A stretch of 64,000 nucleotides of DNA from Cylindrodendrum hubeiense (GCA_014621425.1 JAANBB010000114.1:37321-101320); one strand, 5' to 3'; shown: positions 45,691 through 56,719, counted from the first letter of the stretch. Translations and numbers: made by a program. The notes: a model not told the origin generated them from the sequence alone.

Positions 45691-46527
45691 TTATTCCCAA
45701 TCATCGTCGTCGCTGTCGTCCACCTTGCGCGACCTCCCTGCGGTCCCAGTCTTGATGCTACTTCCGGCCAGGCGTTCCTCTTCGGCATCTTCTGCCGCGC
45801 GTCTCCGCTTCACGACGCGCAGATCCGAATCGAGCACTGCGCCAACCTCCACCAACATATCATCGATCCTCTGCATTTTGGTACGAACACCACCAATCGT
45901 GGCGAGCGTAACAACTTGCTTGATGATGTCGCCGTTCTTGTACACCAACACAGTCGGGCAGTTGCGGTCAGGGTAGTTCTCGATCGCCTGGCTTGCCCTG
46001 ATTTCGCAAAACTTGATCTCGCTGTACTCCTGGGCAGCTTGTCTCCAAAGCTCGGTCAAAACTCGCGACTCGACGTTGGTTCCCATGGACGATGTGAGAT
46101 TCACAAACACAGGTCCGTTCTTTGAGGCCTCGGTTACCTCTCGCTGGTATTCTGGCTTCGAAAGCGGGTATACGGTTCCATGCTGGGACTTCTGCAGGAT
46201 GCTGCTCATCTCAGCCATCCGCTTTTGCCGGTATTGTTCGAGAAAAAACTCGTCCTCGTCATCCTCTAGCTCGTCCAACTCGTCCAGGTCCTTGCCCTCC
46301 AGGCGATTCTCGTGTGCTAGTCTCCGGCCTTCGAGAATGGCCTCCTCAATCATAGGAGTCGGACTGGGCGGCTTCTCGGGGATGACACCATGTTTCCGTA
46401 GAATCTCGTTCCTATGGCGGGGTTAGAGCTTGGTGATGGAGGGGTAACGATAGTAGACGGACCATTCTGTGTCGGCATTGGGGTCGTCGATGGGGACTGC
46501 AATTCGCTGTTCTGAAGGTGCTGCCAT
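45691..46527 (-). CDS. phosducin-like protein (PhLP2/Plp2 type)
   Basis: Phosducin-like proteins have a thioredoxin fold and act with the CCT chaperonin in folding actin, tubulin or G-beta subunits. Exons 46527-46463 and 46411-45691 give 261 residues. The join [22 protein letters not shown] restores the family's N-terminal helix motif. An acidic linker (DELDELEDDEDEFFLEQYRQKRM) precedes the thioredoxin-like domain (about residues 95-220), with VFVNLTSSMG, YSEIKFCEIRASQAIENYPDRNCPTVLVYKNGDIIKQ and GGVRTK. There is no CxxC redox pair, as expected. The C-terminus is acidic (DDSDDDDWE). It is divergent from the eS27 gene. Confidence 0.92.
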
Positions 46528-47011
46528 GGTGAGTGTTGTGTAAGAAGAGAGAGCGCAAGTGGCCAATCTTCCAATGGTTGCTGAAGCACTGAAAGCAGTT
46601 GCCTGTTGCAGTGATGGAGCTCAACAGTCACTGCCTGGCGCTCTGGAATTACGTAGAGGTGGCGGGCAACGGCGCGCATAACGTGCACAATGCAAACACC
46701 CCACTAAAGTCTCGTGCATAAAGCTCTCCCTCCGGCGCTATGTTGCACCGACACAATTCTGGCCCAATGGAATACTGGGGTATCCCACATCACGTGGGCT
46801 TGGGTATGAAAACCCTATTACACTAGTCTGCTTTTGTCGAAATATGGAGCTGGAAGGCAAACGAGATCCTCCCCCTCAAGTCCACCGAACTTTTCCTCGC
46901 TTACCTCCTCCCACCCATCTTGCGAGCCTCAAATCTGCCACCGGATTTCGTCAAGCATCCCCATTCTCGCAAGACTCGACCAGAAAATTCTCACCGAGAA
47001 AATCAGTCAAG
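46528..47011. promoter_or_regulatory. shared divergent promoter region, phosducin-like gene and eS27
   Basis: A 484-bp region between two start codons facing apart. The part next to eS27 is CT-rich on the + strand, which is typical of fungal ribosomal protein leaders. Individual sites were not resolved. Confidence 0.45.
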
Positions 47012-47563
47012 ATGGTAAGCGACCGCACCTCTCTGATTCCCCCCACGATGGACGGACGATAGCCGATGGACGATGGAAAGGCGACGGACACGTGTGTGAA
47101 TTTGACGAAAATTCGACAACGGTGCTGGGCGGTGTCGGAAACACCAAGGCTACGGACACTGGGCTATACAACTGCTGCGACGAAATTTTTGGAACAAACT
47201 TGGGACAACTACGATGGCGATTGAGACATTTTGCTAATTCCATGTCCCCCAGGTTCTCGCCGTTGATCTCCTCAACCCCTCCGCGGCCGCCGAGGCCAAG
47301 AAGCACAAGCTCAAGGTACGATAAGAAACATCAGCTCGCTTCGCCACCCGACGACCCCATCTAACGAAGATGACTTCCAGACTCTCGTGCCCGCTCCCCG
47401 ATCCTTCTTCATGGACGTCAAGTGCCCCGGTTGCTTCACCATCACCACCGTCTTCTCCCACGCCCAGACCGTCGTCATCTGCCAGGGTTGCACCACCGTG
47501 CTGTGCCAGCCCACCGGTGGCAAGGCCCGTCTGACTGAGGGCTGCTCTTTCCGAAGAAAGTAA
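47012..47563 (+). CDS. rps27: 40S ribosomal protein eS27 (S27)
   Basis: It is a zinc-ribbon protein of the small ribosomal subunit. Three exons: 47012-47014, 47253-47315 and 47381-47563, giving 82 residues, exactly the family length. The first coding exon is only the ATG, followed by a 238-bp intron (GTAAGC ... CCCCCAG). The mature text starts [20 protein letters not shown]. The zinc ligands are in CPGC and CQGC ([32 protein letters not shown]), and it ends [15 protein letters not shown]. The lone start codon is inferred from the conserved N-terminus and the splice sites. No alternative in-frame start fits. Confidence 0.95.
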
Positions 47564-49709
47564 ACTGCTTAACGGCGGTTTCTTTCCTTGGGTACTCATG
47601 ACTCTTACGGTTCATCTCATGGTGGTCATCTCGGATCTGCAAAACAACAACCTCGACATGGGCGTATAGACAATCAGAGCTTGCGAACATAATCAAAACT
47701 CTTTGCAGATAGAAGATGGGGCACCCAGAATAGGGGCGTTTGGGGTCTCCGGATATCTTGCATGGCACATCATTCTTCTTTTGTTTTCCGTTGCGCGCCT
47801 TGTACCAAAGAGTCGTCCGAGGCAGGAAGGAAAAAAAGCACTGCATGGGTGGACAGCTGGAGAAAAGCCTTCACGAGTGTCTGAGCGGCCTGGATTGGCG
47901 GGCTCGGACGCGAGGATGTGGAACCGCTGGCTGATGATCGCTTCATACCCCGGTGCAGTGGGTAGCGGAGGATGGTCACTGTGCTTATGCGAAATTCACA
48001 ATGGTTTCCACATTCCGGTATCTCCATGACTCCGTCCTCTGTACCTCCATGTTGCGTGATGTTGGGTGGATATGTCGTAGTGTGTCGATGACCTTGTCGA
48101 CCTCATCCCTGGTCCGGTTTCTGCCCTTTGGCCATGACCAGAGTCGACGGATGATGATCTGGCTGTATCCCAACTGCTGTAACAAGCCCACCCAGTATTC
48201 GCTGTCCCAAAACTAGTTTCCTTTGGCTCCCCTGGCTTCTCAACGGAGCCAGACTCCTCGAACCTCTGGCGTTGTGTGTCGCCCTCGGTATGCTATGTTA
48301 GCCACGAGCTTCTATGGGGAGCTTGGGGAACTGGTTGGTCAGGTATCCGTTGGAGACACGCCTGATGAGTCACTTCATGACTGGCTGCCTGGAAGGGCAC
48401 GGACGACTGGACTTAAGAGTCTGACTCTTGATACTTCATGTCATGCATGAGGACTGTCACGCTAGGGAATCCGGGGTATTGAACAAGGCTGGGGTTGTGT
48501 GACAAGGCAACGGTGGGTTGGCCAGTGGGTTGGTTGGTCAGGTGGGACGACTAGGAAGCATTTGTCGTCGACAGAATCTACATAGGTACCTATCAATAGA
48601 TATCTCAACGGCATGGTTATATTCTCCAGGTTGAATAAAAGGTAGTCAGGTGTGACGCAAGTTTGTGGACCAACAGTATACTTTGCCCATGGCGGTGATG
48701 ACATGCTCGAGAACTCGCGTGACAGCTCGTGTGACAAGGTTACAGATACAGAAAAGATATGCAAGCCGGAAATCTAGAATTTGCCACCTTTGTGGCCATG
48801 CAAATTATTTGGCGTGCTGATACTCTACCGAACTTTGATGTGGGCATCCGTCGTTGTGCGAGTACCAGCTAACGTACCTTGACACAAGCCGGCCTCTCGT
48901 GGATTAGAGATTAGATTATCAGATGTCACACCAAAGACACGGCTCGCTGGTGGTTGACTGGCTGACGTATTGTGCGCGGGATGACTCAGCAAAGCCAATT
49001 GCCAAGTCTGCATTAGGCGTGTCCTGCAGAGCTTGCAAGGGCTTTGCAGCACTCAACCACTTAACGCGAAAGCGGCACGAACCGATCGCGTTAAGACACG
49101 GGTACCTTGCCCCGCTTTTCTTCAATTTTGGCCGGGGGCGCAGAGTCTGGAAGAGTGGAAGTGCCTTGTTTTAGCCTTTGGATTAGTCGGCGGCGCTGGC
49201 AATTGGTCCCTTCCCTCACTCGGGCAACCAGGGCCCCAACCTTCTCACCCTTCGCTCCTCTCGCTTCTCTCCTCCCCTGTTTCCGTCTTCATCTCGTCTC
49301 GTTACCGCATCAACACCCCTCACTCACTCCGCTTGGCCTGCTGCTGTCGTCCCGCCGCAAACGTCATTGCTGGCCGTGCTTTTCAGAACCCCTCCACTCT
49401 CCTGCTTCGTCCTTTGTTCATTGCCATTGACTGCGACTTGCGCTTGCCGCTCTGCATTCTACCCGATCGTCCATTCCCGGCTGCTTGCGACGTCATCTCA
49501 CCATAACTGAGACAATCACCCCAAACAAACAGCAAAACATTGCATCACAATTGGCCACCTGAGCCCCATCAATCATCGCCACCTGCAACACTTGCACACA
49601 TCGTCCAATCTCCGTCTTCCATCTTCCATCTTTCATTCTCTCCCCCATCATCAATCATCCATCTCGGCCACCAAACCCAAACACAGCTTTGCAGCTCACC
49701 CTTCTCATC
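47564..49709. other. intergenic, no gene seen
   Basis: The 3' flank of eS27, then unremarkable sequence. From about 49.2 kb there is a CT-rich stretch leading to the next gene, likely its leader. No motif-bearing frames were found. Confidence 0.5.
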
Positions 49710-50435
49710 ATGTCTACTCCCCGGACCAAGCGGCAATTCGCTGGCAGCTCTGCCGACCCTGCTCAGCGTCAGATCACCTCCTTCTTCAACGCCAAATCCA
49801 CCACCGAGGCTTCCACCACCAATGCCGACGATGTCCGCACACCTGAGCTCCCCCCGTCTGTTCAGGCCAACCTCCTGAGCGTCGGTATGCGAATCCGCAA
49901 AGCCGTCCCTGAAGGCTACAAGACTGTAGGCCCCAGCGCCTTCAAGCTCTGGACCGACAATACGCCTCTGCCTACCCCCTCTACTGCCCCCTCTACTGCC
50001 CCCTCTACTGCCCGTGCCTCCACCAGAGCCACTTCCCGAGAGCTTCTGCCCTTCTGTGGCATCAACATGGTTGGCGGCTTGGACACTCAGCCCGAGTTTG
50101 AGACGGACGTTTTCGAGGTTCCTGAATTGGACGCCATTCCTGAGCTCTCCATGTCTCAAGAAAGCACCGGCAGCGTTGATTCATCTCCCGAGAGCTCCCG
50201 CAAGCGAATCTTCGATGACGAGGATGAAGTCGATTTGCGCCGCAAGGCCAGCCCTGGCACCCTGACCCCCGGCGGCTACGGCAAGGCCAGGGCCATGGCT
50301 GTTCCGCATTCACGAACCAAGAAGGCTGTGCCCTTTAAGGGCTTCGGCCAGGAGAACATGGCTGTGGACGACGACTTCGAAGACGCCGACTTTCTGGTGT
50401 ACGGAGCTGAGAGGGAGATGGACCTAGCCAACTAA
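49710..50435 (+). CDS. Spd1/Dif1-type ribonucleotide reductase inhibitor with PIP-like box
   Basis: The family restrains dNTP synthesis by binding ribonucleotide reductase or controlling where its subunits sit, and is degraded in S phase or after DNA damage. It has 241 residues in one exon from the Met at 49710 (a Met seven codons upstream is disfavoured). The conserved core is SVQANLLSVGMRIRKAVPEGYKT at about residues 51-73. Residues 19-26 (QRQITSFF) match the PCNA-interacting consensus QxxI/L/MxxFF exactly. The rest is disordered: a PST/A tandem repeat near residue 90, an acidic middle, SSRKRIFDDEDEVDLRRK (possible nuclear signal) and the acidic end DDDFEDADFLVYGAEREMD. It is convergent with the Gemin2-like gene, 272 bp apart. 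Confidence 0.85.
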   Translation: MSTPRTKRQFAGSSADPAQRQITSFFNAKSTTEASTTNADDVRTPELPPSVQANLLSVGMRIRKAVPEGYKTVGPSAFKLWTDNTPLPTPSTAPSTAPSTARASTRATSRELLPFCGINMVGGLDTQPEFETDVFEVPELDAIPELSMSQESTGSVDSSPESSRKRIFDDEDEVDLRRKASPGTLTPGGYGKARAMAVPHSRTKKAVPFKGFGQENMAVDDDFEDADFLVYGAEREMDLAN

Positions 50436-50707
50436 TTATGGTCCATCCCTGTCTATCCCGGAGCAACTGACCTCGTTTATGTTTTTCATGTTTACACTAT
50501 TGTATGTATGTTGGGTGGGATTCTTGATTTTGACACACGGCGTTAGAGATAAATGAGCTCCAGAGCAGGCTGTAGGACAACGGAGCGATGCGGATACCAT
50601 CAATTGGATGAGGATTCGGCACCTCGTGGATGGGAAAATGAAACTATTTACTTTGATACAACACATGTTCAACCTTTTGACTCCGTGGTTCCCAGTCTTA
50701 CATACAC

Positions 50708-52252
50708 TTACATGCCCACAAACGGCTCGCGAAACTCAAGCAGATCTCTCTGTCCGTAGAACTCACCCGCGACAGTCAAGATCATATTCAGCGTCGCTCG
50801 CAGATTCCCACGGGATCGCTCCCGGGCCGCCTCCTGCTCTTCTTCCTCGCGCACCTCGCTTTCGGAGGGGGCGTTGTTGAGCTGTGCCAGAAGACGAGCC
50901 TTGACATCCTCCAGGTTTGCCTCGGGTTCGTCGGCGACTTCGCCGTCCTCGGCATCTGAGTCTGATGCTAGGTCCATAGCGACGTCTTCGGGCTCATCGT
51001 CCTCTACCTCACCTTCTTCCGCGTCGTCTTTGGGCGCTGGCTCGTCGGCCTTTGCGGTTGGAGGGGCCGCTTCTGAGGTTTCTTCATCATCGCCGGGGCT
51101 GTTTGCGCCTTCAACCTCCTCCCACTCTGTCTCTAAAAGCACTTCCTCACTGCTGCTCCTATCCACAGCTTCGTGAGCGCCCAGTCCTCCCTCGGCCAAC
51201 TCGTCCCTCAACGCTGCCATCTCTGAGAGACTCCTCCCAAGCAACACGGCTCTCCGCCCGAGGTCGCGGACCCAGCCAATCTCAGTATGGTTCAGCTCGC
51301 CCTTGTCCGGCAGCCGGGCAAGCAGTGCCCAGAGCCAGCGGCTTGTGCGCTCGGGGAGTACGTAGCCGCGACGCAGGAACTTGCCGCCCAGCAGCACGCG
51401 CAGGATGTGTAGAATGGTGTCCTTGGACATGAGGGCGACTTGGAGCGGGTGTGGGTCGCTGGTGCGGATGAGGCGGGACCAGAGGGCGATCGGGGAGGAC
51501 TGGCGGCCACCGAAGCCGGTGGCGGATGTATGTTGGGATGGAGAGAGTCTGGAGAGGGCGTTTGGAGGAGGTTTTGAGTTGAGGATGGTTCGGAGATGGA
51601 GGTATTGGTCCATGACGGATGCGAAGTACGCCTCGTGCAGCGCTCTCTCATCGTCGATCTCTTTCTTCTCCTCCTCTGGAGTTTCTCCTTCTTCGTATTC
51701 GCCGTTCCCTCCCCAACCATCAGGAACCGCAGTATATGCGCCGTCTTCATAGTACCCTCGCGTATCCCCGAGACCGTCCTCGTATATGGTTCTGTCGGTA
51801 TGTTCTTTGCCGTCGGGGTGCGTCTCGTCTCTCTCGAAATTAGCCGGCAGCTGCGGTCCAATCTGGACCTTGGGCGCAACGAGCAAATGGGGGATTTCGG
51901 TGGCTTCTTGTCTAGAGTACTCACCATATCAGCATGTGCGCTCTGCTACGGGGCGGCGGAATCTTCAGCAAAGGACGACGAGAGGAGTGGAGGAAAGACG
52001 AAGGGGGAGACTGTACCTCACGGAGTTCAAGTATGCCATGGCATCTGCATCGTCTTCAAAGTCGTCCTCTTCACCGACGGGAATCGTCGTGGCATTCTCC
52101 TTGCCAGAGAAGACGTATTTCTGGCCCCAGGTGGGATCGATGCTGGAATTTTGATGCTGTCGCGATTTGGCATTGTGCTTCTTTGGTCGTTTTGTCTCGG
52201 GTTCGGGAATTTCGCCATCGTCGACATCGTCGAGGTCCCGTTTCGGCACCAT
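50708..52252 (-). CDS. Gemin2/SIP1-like protein (SMN complex, snRNP assembly)
   Basis: Gemin2 helps load Sm proteins onto spliceosomal snRNAs. Exons 52252-52017 and 51911-50708 (105-bp intron, donor GTACAG) give 479 residues. The N-terminus is basic and disordered (KRPKKHNAKSRQ). The join restores the family motif DAMAYLNSVR-QEATEIPHLLVAPK. The C-terminal helical domain shows MDQYLHLRTIL, SKDTILHILRVLLGGKFLRRG, RTSRWLWALLARLPDKGELNH and VRDLGRRAVLLGRSLSEM. A long acidic insertion (about residues 350-440, DEETSE ... EEGEVEDDEPED) precedes the terminal helix RGNLRATLNMILTVAGEFYGQ. That acidic region is much longer than in animal Gemin2. The gene is divergent from GatA. Confidence 0.8.
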
Positions 52253-52482
52253 GGTTGCAGCTCGGGTTTTCAGAGACGAGTGGTGTGAATGTAACTTACG
52301 CGGTCTGCTAACGCGATAGTTAAAGATGAAGCTTGGAAAATGACGGTTGATGCCTGTCAACGCGCCTTATCGATAAGCCATCCCGCTTTCACTGGGGCGA
52401 CCAGCCCCAGTCAACTTTTTGGAGCTTCACCACCACTTCTGGAACCACAAGCTCGTGACTCGTCCATGGTGAGCAATTCGCA
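52253..52482. promoter_or_regulatory. shared divergent promoter, Gemin2-like gene and GatA
   Basis: Only 230 bp separate the two start codons, so both leaders and promoters must lie here. No individual element is clear. Confidence 0.45.
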
Positions 52483-54091
52483 ATGAGCGCGGCTCTCGTA
52501 CGCCGCTTGGCACTAAAATCGTCTGCTCGCGGTACTGCCGGTCGAGTTTCCTGTCAAGTTGCGCCTCGTGTGCAATTGGCAACGACATCATGTCGCTCAC
52601 TTAACACCTACAACCACTTCGTTGGCGGCAGTATGTCTTGCACAGCATCTCCCTAGATTACCACCACTCATTGACAATAAATTAGGTCAATCTACCGCCG
52701 ACTCAACCTCATCCTCACCTCCCCCATCTTTGCGCGAGGATGCGAAGCCCTTCACCCTCGCCGTTAAAGACAACATCGCGACCGCCTCACTCCCGACGCA
52801 ATGCGCCTCCCACATTCTCTCATCCCACCCCTCCCCATTCGAGGCCACTATCGTCCAACAACTGCGTGCCCGCGGCGCCACAGTTGTCGGCAAGACCAAC
52901 ATGGATGAATTTGGCATGGGGTCGCATTCGATTAACTCGGTCCATGGCGCTGTGAAGAACCCATTAGCCGATGACGGAGACGTTTCAGCTGGCGGGAGCT
53001 CAGGCGGTAGCGCTGTAGCTGTGAAGCTGGGAGATGCTGATATTGCGCTTGGAACGGATACAGGCGGCTCTATCAGACTACCGGCGGCTTATACTGGAAC
53101 TGTGGGATACAAGCCTAGCTATGGCATGATCTCCCGGTTTGGTGTAGTACCCTACGCCAACTCCCTGGATACAGTTGGACTGTTAGCCAACGATGTCAAG
53201 CCAATCTTCGACCTCATATTTAGCACTGGTCTCTATAAGGAACACGATCCCAATGATCCGACGTCGCTGCAAGAAGCTACTCGAAAACGCTGTTCGGAGT
53301 CATCGTCGCCCAGGCTACCAAACCTGTCCCAAATCAACATTGGCATTCCCATTGAATACAACATCTCCGAGCTTGAACCCTCTATTCGCGACGCATGGAT
53401 CGCTGCGGCCGCAAAACTCGAATCTTTAGGCGCCCAACTCGTCCCCATATCCCTCCCATCCACCAAGGAAGCCCTTTGCGCCTACTACGTCCTGGCCCCC
53501 GCGGAGGCTTCTTCCAACCTTGCCAAGTACGATGGAGTCCGTTACGGCATCCGCGGCGAAGGAAGCGATGCTGTCGGCGAGACACTCTACTCTGAGGCTC
53601 GTGGTACTGGTTTCGGTGAAGAAGTGAAGCGCAGAATTCTGTTGGGAACATACAGTCTTAGCTCCGAGGCCATGGACAACTATTTTATCCAGGCACAGAA
53701 AGTCCGACGAATGGTGCAAAAGGACTTTGACCGTGTCTTCAAACTTGATAACCCACTGTATGAGCCTGAGCAGTTTGACCTCAGCGACATGGCTGAAGCC
53801 ACGGGCATGGAGGACAAGCGTGGCCCACTGCAGGTCGACTTTATCCTCTCTCCCACGGCACCTACATTCCCTCCTCGGTTAGATGAGGTTCAAGGACAGA
53901 GCACCGTGGATGCGTACATGAATGATGTATTCACTGTACCAGCGAGTCTCGCAGGCTTGCCCGCTGTCAGTATTCCAGTTAAGGTAGAGGGAAGTCGGTT
54001 CCCAGCTGGGTTGCAGGTAATTGGGCAGTATTGGGATGACCAGAGGGTACTGCTTATGGCAGAAAAACTAAAAGAAGTGATGGCTGCGTGA
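52483..54091 (+). CDS. mitochondrial glutamyl-tRNA(Gln) amidotransferase subunit A
   Basis: It is the amidase subunit of the GatCAB-type complex (Her2/Qrs1 in yeast) that converts mischarged Glu-tRNA(Gln) to Gln-tRNA(Gln) in mitochondria. Exons 52483-52630 and 52686-54091 (55-bp intron, donor GTATGT) give 517 residues. The N-terminus (MSAALVRRLALKSSARGTAG) is Arg-rich with no acidic residues, a mitochondrial presequence. The amidase Ser-Ser-Lys triad is present: K77 in LAVKDNIAT, the GGSSGGS motif, and nucleophile S178 in GTDTGGSIRLPAAYTG. Further signature text is VGYKPSYGMISRFGVVPYANSLDTVG and PVSIPVKVEGSRFPAGLQVIG-like C-terminal text. Shorter starts (52559) would remove the presequence. 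Confidence 0.94.
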
Positions 54092-54581
54092 GACAAGAGG
54101 AACGTTGAATTTACTGGCCATAAATGGCATGTGATCTTGTATATTATATGATCTGATGAGCTAGATGGCATTGAGAGTGGGTGTGATATAGCAACTTGGT
54201 CCGGTTTGCTGTTTCAGTCATGTTTATCTCCCTTATTCTCGTAGTCCCTGCAGCCAAGAAGTTGTTCCATCTTGACGCGGCTCATTTTTCCCTCCCAGAG
54301 TCCTTTCAACCAGGTCATAGCCCGCTCAAGTCTGGCTCAAGATTCGTAACACGGAGAGTATCGCCTTGCCCGTCGACGTAGGCTCGCGAGAATCGCCCAA
54401 AGTACCACTTGCAGGATAGGTAGATGTCGTTGAAGCTCCGCGCTGAAAAGGCCCTTCTTCGTAACCTATTACAGCCACTGATTCTATCATTCGAGAATCG
54501 AAGCGAAGATGTATTTCCCATGATAAATGGGTGAGTTCGATTCCAGTCGTATGTGGTTTGTCGTTCATCGGAGATGAGAGC
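54092..54581. other. convergent intergenic region
   Basis: The 3' flanks of GatA and Prp38. Nothing else is recognisable. Confidence 0.5.
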
Positions 54582-55505
54582 TCAGGGTGAGCGGCTTCGA
54601 CTCCGTCTTCGGCTTGGGCTTCGACTTCTCTCCTCGCGGTCCACATCCATGTCATCCCTGTCTAGTATTTCACCAGACTCCTCTCGAGACCTGTCCCTAG
54701 ACCTATCTCTAGACCCATTTCTAGACCTGTCCCTAGACCTGTCCCTCGACCTATCTCTGGACCCTTCTCTGGACCTGTCCCTAGATCCATCCCTAGACCT
54801 ATCCCTGGATCCGTCTCTGGACCCGTCTCTGGACCCGTCTCTTGACCCACTCTCCTTGACTGCTTCATCATCCTCTTCTAGAAGGTCCTCCAGGTCTCCC
54901 AACGCACTAACCCTGGGTTCTAGAAGCTCCAGATCCTCTAGAACCTCTCTCTTCGGCATCTTCCACAAAGTCGTAGCGCATATTCGGTCCTTCGTGAGGA
55001 GGTCGTCCACAAAGTCGTCCACAAACGTCAACGACGTGCCGGCTCTACCCTTTCGCCTCAGCTTCCGGCGATCCTCTAGAAACGGCTCCAGCAACGTATG
55101 CACATCCTTGGCTTGTCGCGTCAGGCGCACGTAGAAGCAAGCTAATACGCGCAGGTACTTGAACGCCTCGCCGCCGTACTGGAGGTACTCCTGCAAGATC
55201 GCGTCGCTGGGCCCGAGCTCGAGTAGCTTAAAGGCCAGGCACAGGAAGGGACTGGGCTTCTGGGTCGCGCCGTGGGTGCCGCCAATGAAGTTGACATGCT
55301 CGACGACTCGGTCGACGATGTCGGCTTCGTTGAGCGCGAAGCATTGCTCCTTGTAGAAGTATGAGTCGACGATTCGGTCTTTGACGGCCTTTTCCATAAT
55401 CGTCGCCGGATTGAGGCCGTTGGGCGCGAGGGCGGCGTTGGACCCACGCTCATCGAGGAAGCGGCTCGCATCGGCGTGGATGGTATCAGACTTGAACCAA
55501 GACAT
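54582..55505 (-). CDS. prp38: pre-mRNA-splicing factor Prp38 with RS/RD-rich tail
   Basis: Prp38 is part of the U4/U6.U5 tri-snRNP and is needed for spliceosome activation. It has 307 residues in one exon from MSWFKSD at 55505; the frame is open to 55694 but that part lacks family text. The Prp38 domain (about residues 25-185) shows IMEKAVKDRIVDSYFYKEQCFALN, VDRVVEHVNFIGGTHG, PSPFLCLAFKLLELGPSDAI, EEYLQYGGEAFKYLRVLACFYVRLT-like text and the FVDDFVDDLLTKDR motif. Residues about 220-290 are an (S)RDxSRD tandem array, then SRSPSRRRSRSRSP. Such RS tails occur in animal PRPF38 but not in yeast Prp38. Confidence 0.94.
   Translation of the reverse strand: MSWFKSDTIHADASRFLDERGSNAALAPNGLNPATIMEKAVKDRIVDSYFYKEQCFALNEADIVDRVVEHVNFIGGTHGATQKPSPFLCLAFKLLELGPSDAILQEYLQYGGEAFKYLRVLACFYVRLTRQAKDVHTLLEPFLEDRRKLRRKGRAGTSLTFVDDFVDDLLTKDRICATTLWKMPKREVLEDLELLEPRVSALGDLEDLLEEDDEAVKESGSRDGSRDGSRDGSRDRSRDGSRDRSREGSRDRSRDRSRDRSRNGSRDRSRDRSREESGEILDRDDMDVDREERSRSPSRRRSRSRSP
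54670..54850 (-). repeat. 12-bp-based tandem repeat encoding SRDx units in prp38
   Basis: About fourteen imperfect 12-bp units (consensus on the minus strand tccagagacngg) encode the GSRD/RSRD array. It is in frame, so slippage changes length in four-residue steps. Confidence 0.8.
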
Positions 55506-55769
55506 GGCGACGGTTGGTGTGCGTAGTACGGCGATGTTTCGAGGTGACGTTGGTGATGGTGGGGGCTGCAGCTGGATCTTGGTGTTGAAAAAAGTTGGGG
55601 AAAGCTGTTGCTGGGCCGACCGAGTAAACAACCCACTTCCAGCTTTCCGCTCGTGCACGCCGAGGATGACGACGGACAGACCAGAAAGCTTCATCAGGAC
55701 CAGTCTATCACGTTTATATCATCTCCGGAGCATTAAATATCCCATTATAACCATTATATACCGCTAAAG
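55506..55769. promoter_or_regulatory. shared divergent promoter, prp38 and membrane-protein gene
   Basis: 264 bp separate the two start codons. Individual sites were not resolved. Confidence 0.4.
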
Positions 55770-56406
55770 ATGGGAAAACTACTCCTTACCTCGTCACAAG
55801 TCCAGGTCATCGCCTCGAGCTTCGTCAGTAAGTCACAAACCACGATCTCCACAGCGGCCGCATTCCAAACCAGCTCACTCACTTCTGTCTCTAGTAATCC
55901 TCTGCACCTTCGCTCTCTTCTTCAGTGGATACATGATCCAACAGCGCACGCTCCGTGAGCTGCGCGTCGCTATCCAGCCCCGAGGTTCTGCACGAGCTTC
56001 TCACCGCGTTTCGCAACCATCTTCCCAAGCATACCTTCCCGAACGATTCCGAACGACGACGACCGAACTCGAGGATGGAACAATTGTGGAGGTAGAGAGC
56101 CAGGCCGAGAGAGAGGCTAAGGAGCAGCAAGTGGTGGTCGAGGTGAAGCAAACGAAGCCCGACCGCCAGGCGGACAAGGTGACGGATCACAAGGTGAATC
56201 CGGCGGCGAAGCAGAAGAACATTGACATTGTGGAGGGTCTCAAGGCCAAGGTGGTAGAAAAGATGACGCCCGCAAGCCGTCCGGATATCCCGGTCAAGGA
56301 GGACAAGCCGCTTACCAGGGCGCAGAGGCGGAAGATGATCAAGGAGGACCTACAAAGATCAGCACAGTTGGAACAGCCGGCGTACTACCAGCGACGAATG
56401 TGGTAA
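55770..56406 (+). CDS. small single-span membrane protein of unknown function
   Basis: Exons 55770-55827 and 55895-56406 (67-bp intron, donor GTAAGT, acceptor CTCTAG) give 189 residues. The intron sits inside the membrane segment, and splicing restores it: VIASSFV-IILCTFALFFSGYMIQQ (about residues 13-36). This is likely a signal anchor or mitochondrial inner-membrane span. The remainder is polar and charged, with TELEDGTIVEVESQAEREAKE, a Lys-rich stretch and a conserved-looking C-terminal helix DKPLTRAQRRKMIKEDLQR. No enzymatic motif is visible and I do not recognise a family. Confidence 0.8.
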
Positions 56407-56719
56407 CATATGTTTATATTTTGCGTGAGAAGAAGACAACGGATCATGACGGTGCTGGAATATGTTCATCCAGTCAGGGTTACGGATGGGCAGGCGTTTG
56501 ATTTCTTTGTATAAACGAGAGCCTCGGGATTGACTCGTCTTTTATTGATGCCACACATACTTGGACAGCAAGAAAATAAGCTTCTACTCTAATTTCCGAT
56601 GTGTAATCAAGGAGATATAGCTATGAATCTATTTAAAATGACTGATCATACGCGTGTAATTAACACTCTGTTCCAACATAATCTCAGTCACCCTCAGAAA
56701 GCAAGACCTCCGGCAGGTC
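56407..56719. other. convergent intergenic region
   Basis: The 3' flanks of the membrane-protein and Clr5-domain genes. AT-rich, with nothing else seen. Confidence 0.5.
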
